The position numbers were made by a program, and so were the translations under genes. Positions 62,773 to 64,000 of a DNA stretch of 64,000 nucleotides are shown in pieces; within the stretch, counting starts at the first letter, position 1; each line of letters begins with the position of its first letter. The DNA is from Nymphaea colorata (Eukaryota > Streptophyta > Magnoliopsida > Nymphaeales > Nymphaeaceae): the NCBI RefSeq assembly GCF_008831285.2, contig NC_045144.1, positions 1,302,001 through 1,366,000 on the forward strand. Direction: 5' to 3'. The notes beneath the pieces were generated by a model. It was not told where the DNA came from. It worked only from the letters and a program-made list of their open reading frames with translations, and made no database searches.

Positions 62773-62784
62773 GCTCTGATACTA
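62773..62784 (-). promoter_or_regulatory. Primer-binding site of the gypsy element (initiator tRNA-Met type)
   Basis: The minus strand reads TAGTATCAGAGC, one base from TGGTATCAGAGC, the common plant primer site complementary to the 3' end of initiator tRNA-Met. It lies two bases after a presumed LTR end (GTGACA) and upstream of gag, as expected. Confidence 0.75.
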
Positions 62785-62786
62785 GT

Positions 62787-63300
62787 TGTCACGGGTCGGC
62801 TACTTCGGACCGCGCGGCATGGCAAACTCTCACTAGTAAGTCGCAAGCCTTCACCTCGTTCAAGTGGGCGCAGATTACTTGACTGCTTCTTCGAAACAGA
62901 GACACAAAATACACAAGAGTGCGGAAAGAAAACTCGCAATATATTCACTTTAACAAGATGAGTACATCATGAGGGAAGCAAGTAAGCATTTAACTTTACT
63001 TACATAGGATGGCCGAAGCCGCTTAGAGAATTTCCATGCCGACCATCCAAAACAAGGAATCCCAATATTACACTTGGGGCCGTTTTGGGAGGGTACTCCG
63101 ACACAGGTGACCACTAAGCTTACACCATGACTCAACATAAGCAAAGAAAGTACATTTGCAAAGCAAAGGACTGTACAGACTCTAGATGCAGGGGAACATG
63201 CAGAGTTCTTTATTTGATTAAATAATCTTATTCCTAGTCCCATGAGTTCCTTTCGGCGATGGCCTGGGCCTCCTTTTTTACACCCCTACCATGTCCAATG
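62787..63300 (-). mobile_element. 5' LTR of the gypsy element (outer end uncertain)
   Basis: The inner end is set by TGTCACGGGTCGG at 62787 (minus strand ...CCGACCCGTGACA) next to the primer-binding site. The outer end could not be fixed: the partner LTR is not in the window and no clear target duplication is seen, so the end given is only an estimate. No coding sequence recognised inside. Confidence 0.5.
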
Positions 63301-64000
63301 ATATTGGTTCATGTCGGTCAGTACAGGGTTTGTGCCCGGTCCGGTCAAAGGACACCGAATGGATCAGGTTGGTCTTTCTTTGGAAGACTAAATGTAGAAA
63401 GTAAATGAGTGGCTGCTCGTTGTGTTCGGCCAGTCGCTACTTCTCAAACCAAATAATGGAAATAAATGAGTGGCTGCTCGTTGTGTTTGACCAGTCTTTA
63501 CTTGTCAAAATAGCAATCCAAGAAACTAGGCTGCACCCTGTATCAATGGTCCAGCCATACTGTTTTTACATGTATAAGGCCGGACCGGACCCACCAGTTA
63601 CCATTTGAAGTTTCTCATATGCCTTTTATGTGGGCAAATGCCCATCCTCATCTCTTTCTTGGGAAAATAAAATAACATATATTAATATCGAGTTACATGC
63701 ACAAGGTTGTACACACAAATGTATAGCAAAGGGGAAAAAAAAGAAAGGGGTTGGGGTATTTTTGACTCTTTTACAAACCCTTTTTGCCCTTCTAAAAATT
63801 TATTTTTATTTTTTACTTATTATGTACGATTTTTTATGCATAGGGGTGCAAACATAACCAGTTTCAAGTTTCAGTTTGAGTGAAAACTGAAATCCGGCTT
63901 CCCATAATGCCCATGCCCATGTGAGTAGAGCCAAATGTCCATCAACTGGCATAGCGCTTCCACCCTAGAGCCAAATGTCCATCAACTTTGCTTAGATTAT
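63301..64000. other. Non-coding stretch at the window end with short duplications
   Basis: No gene recognised. A tandem duplication with a 61-bp period (AAATGAGTGGCTGCTCGTTG) has copies at 63403 and 63464. A second direct repeat, GAGCCAAATGTCCATCAACT, occurs near 63925 and 63968. Part of the left side may still be LTR. Confidence 0.5.

Overview
The window looks like nuclear DNA of a flowering plant. It holds degraded LTR retrotransposons of plant type (one Ty1/copia, one Ty3/gypsy), a GC-rich hAT-type MITE, a large AT-rich tandem satellite, and intron-bearing fragments of plant housekeeping genes: ATP-dependent phosphofructokinase, mitochondrial phosphate carrier, RadA/Sms-like DNA repair protein and a patatin-like lipase. 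I see no intact functional gene, no tRNA or rRNA gene, no CRISPR array and no bacterial-style operon.

Layout. Positions 1-2504 hold the 3' part of a minus-strand copia element (LTR end, polypurine tract, RNase H, reverse transcriptase, truncated integrase). Positions 2505-4839 are mostly non-coding, with two RadA exons on the minus strand. From 4840 a very long inverted repeat begins. The left copy (4840-29112) carries, in order, the last RadA exon (+), a 3' part of a phosphofructokinase gene (-), a phosphate-carrier fragment (-), an unrecognised acidic exon fused to a patatin-like fragment (-), a 393-bp MITE, about 3.4 kb of AT-rich non-coding DNA, and then the satellite from 15556. After a 100-N gap (29113-29212) the same series appears in reverse complement (29213-61411), ending exactly at a second 100-N gap (61412-61511). 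Positions 61512-64000 belong to a different sequence: the 5' end of a minus-strand gypsy element (LTR, primer-binding site, broken gag, start of protease) and non-coding DNA.

The satellite (15556-50729, minus the gap) is built of monomers of about 110 bp. In the inner blocks nine monomers form a higher-order repeat of about 980 bp. The array changes orientation three times on each side, at mirror-image positions.

Main interpretation. The piece between the two gaps is nearly identical to the reverse complement of the left sequence, differs mainly by single-base indels and a few SNPs, and ends exactly at the gaps. The simplest reading is an alternative-haplotype contig placed in reverse orientation, not a real palindrome. 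A real inverted duplication is not excluded. The gene fragments come from four or five unrelated genes, keep their introns, are broken by frameshifts and small duplications, and lie mostly in one orientation. This looks like a DNA-level multi-gene capture, as known for Helitrons and Pack-MULEs, though I could not find the ends of a carrier element.
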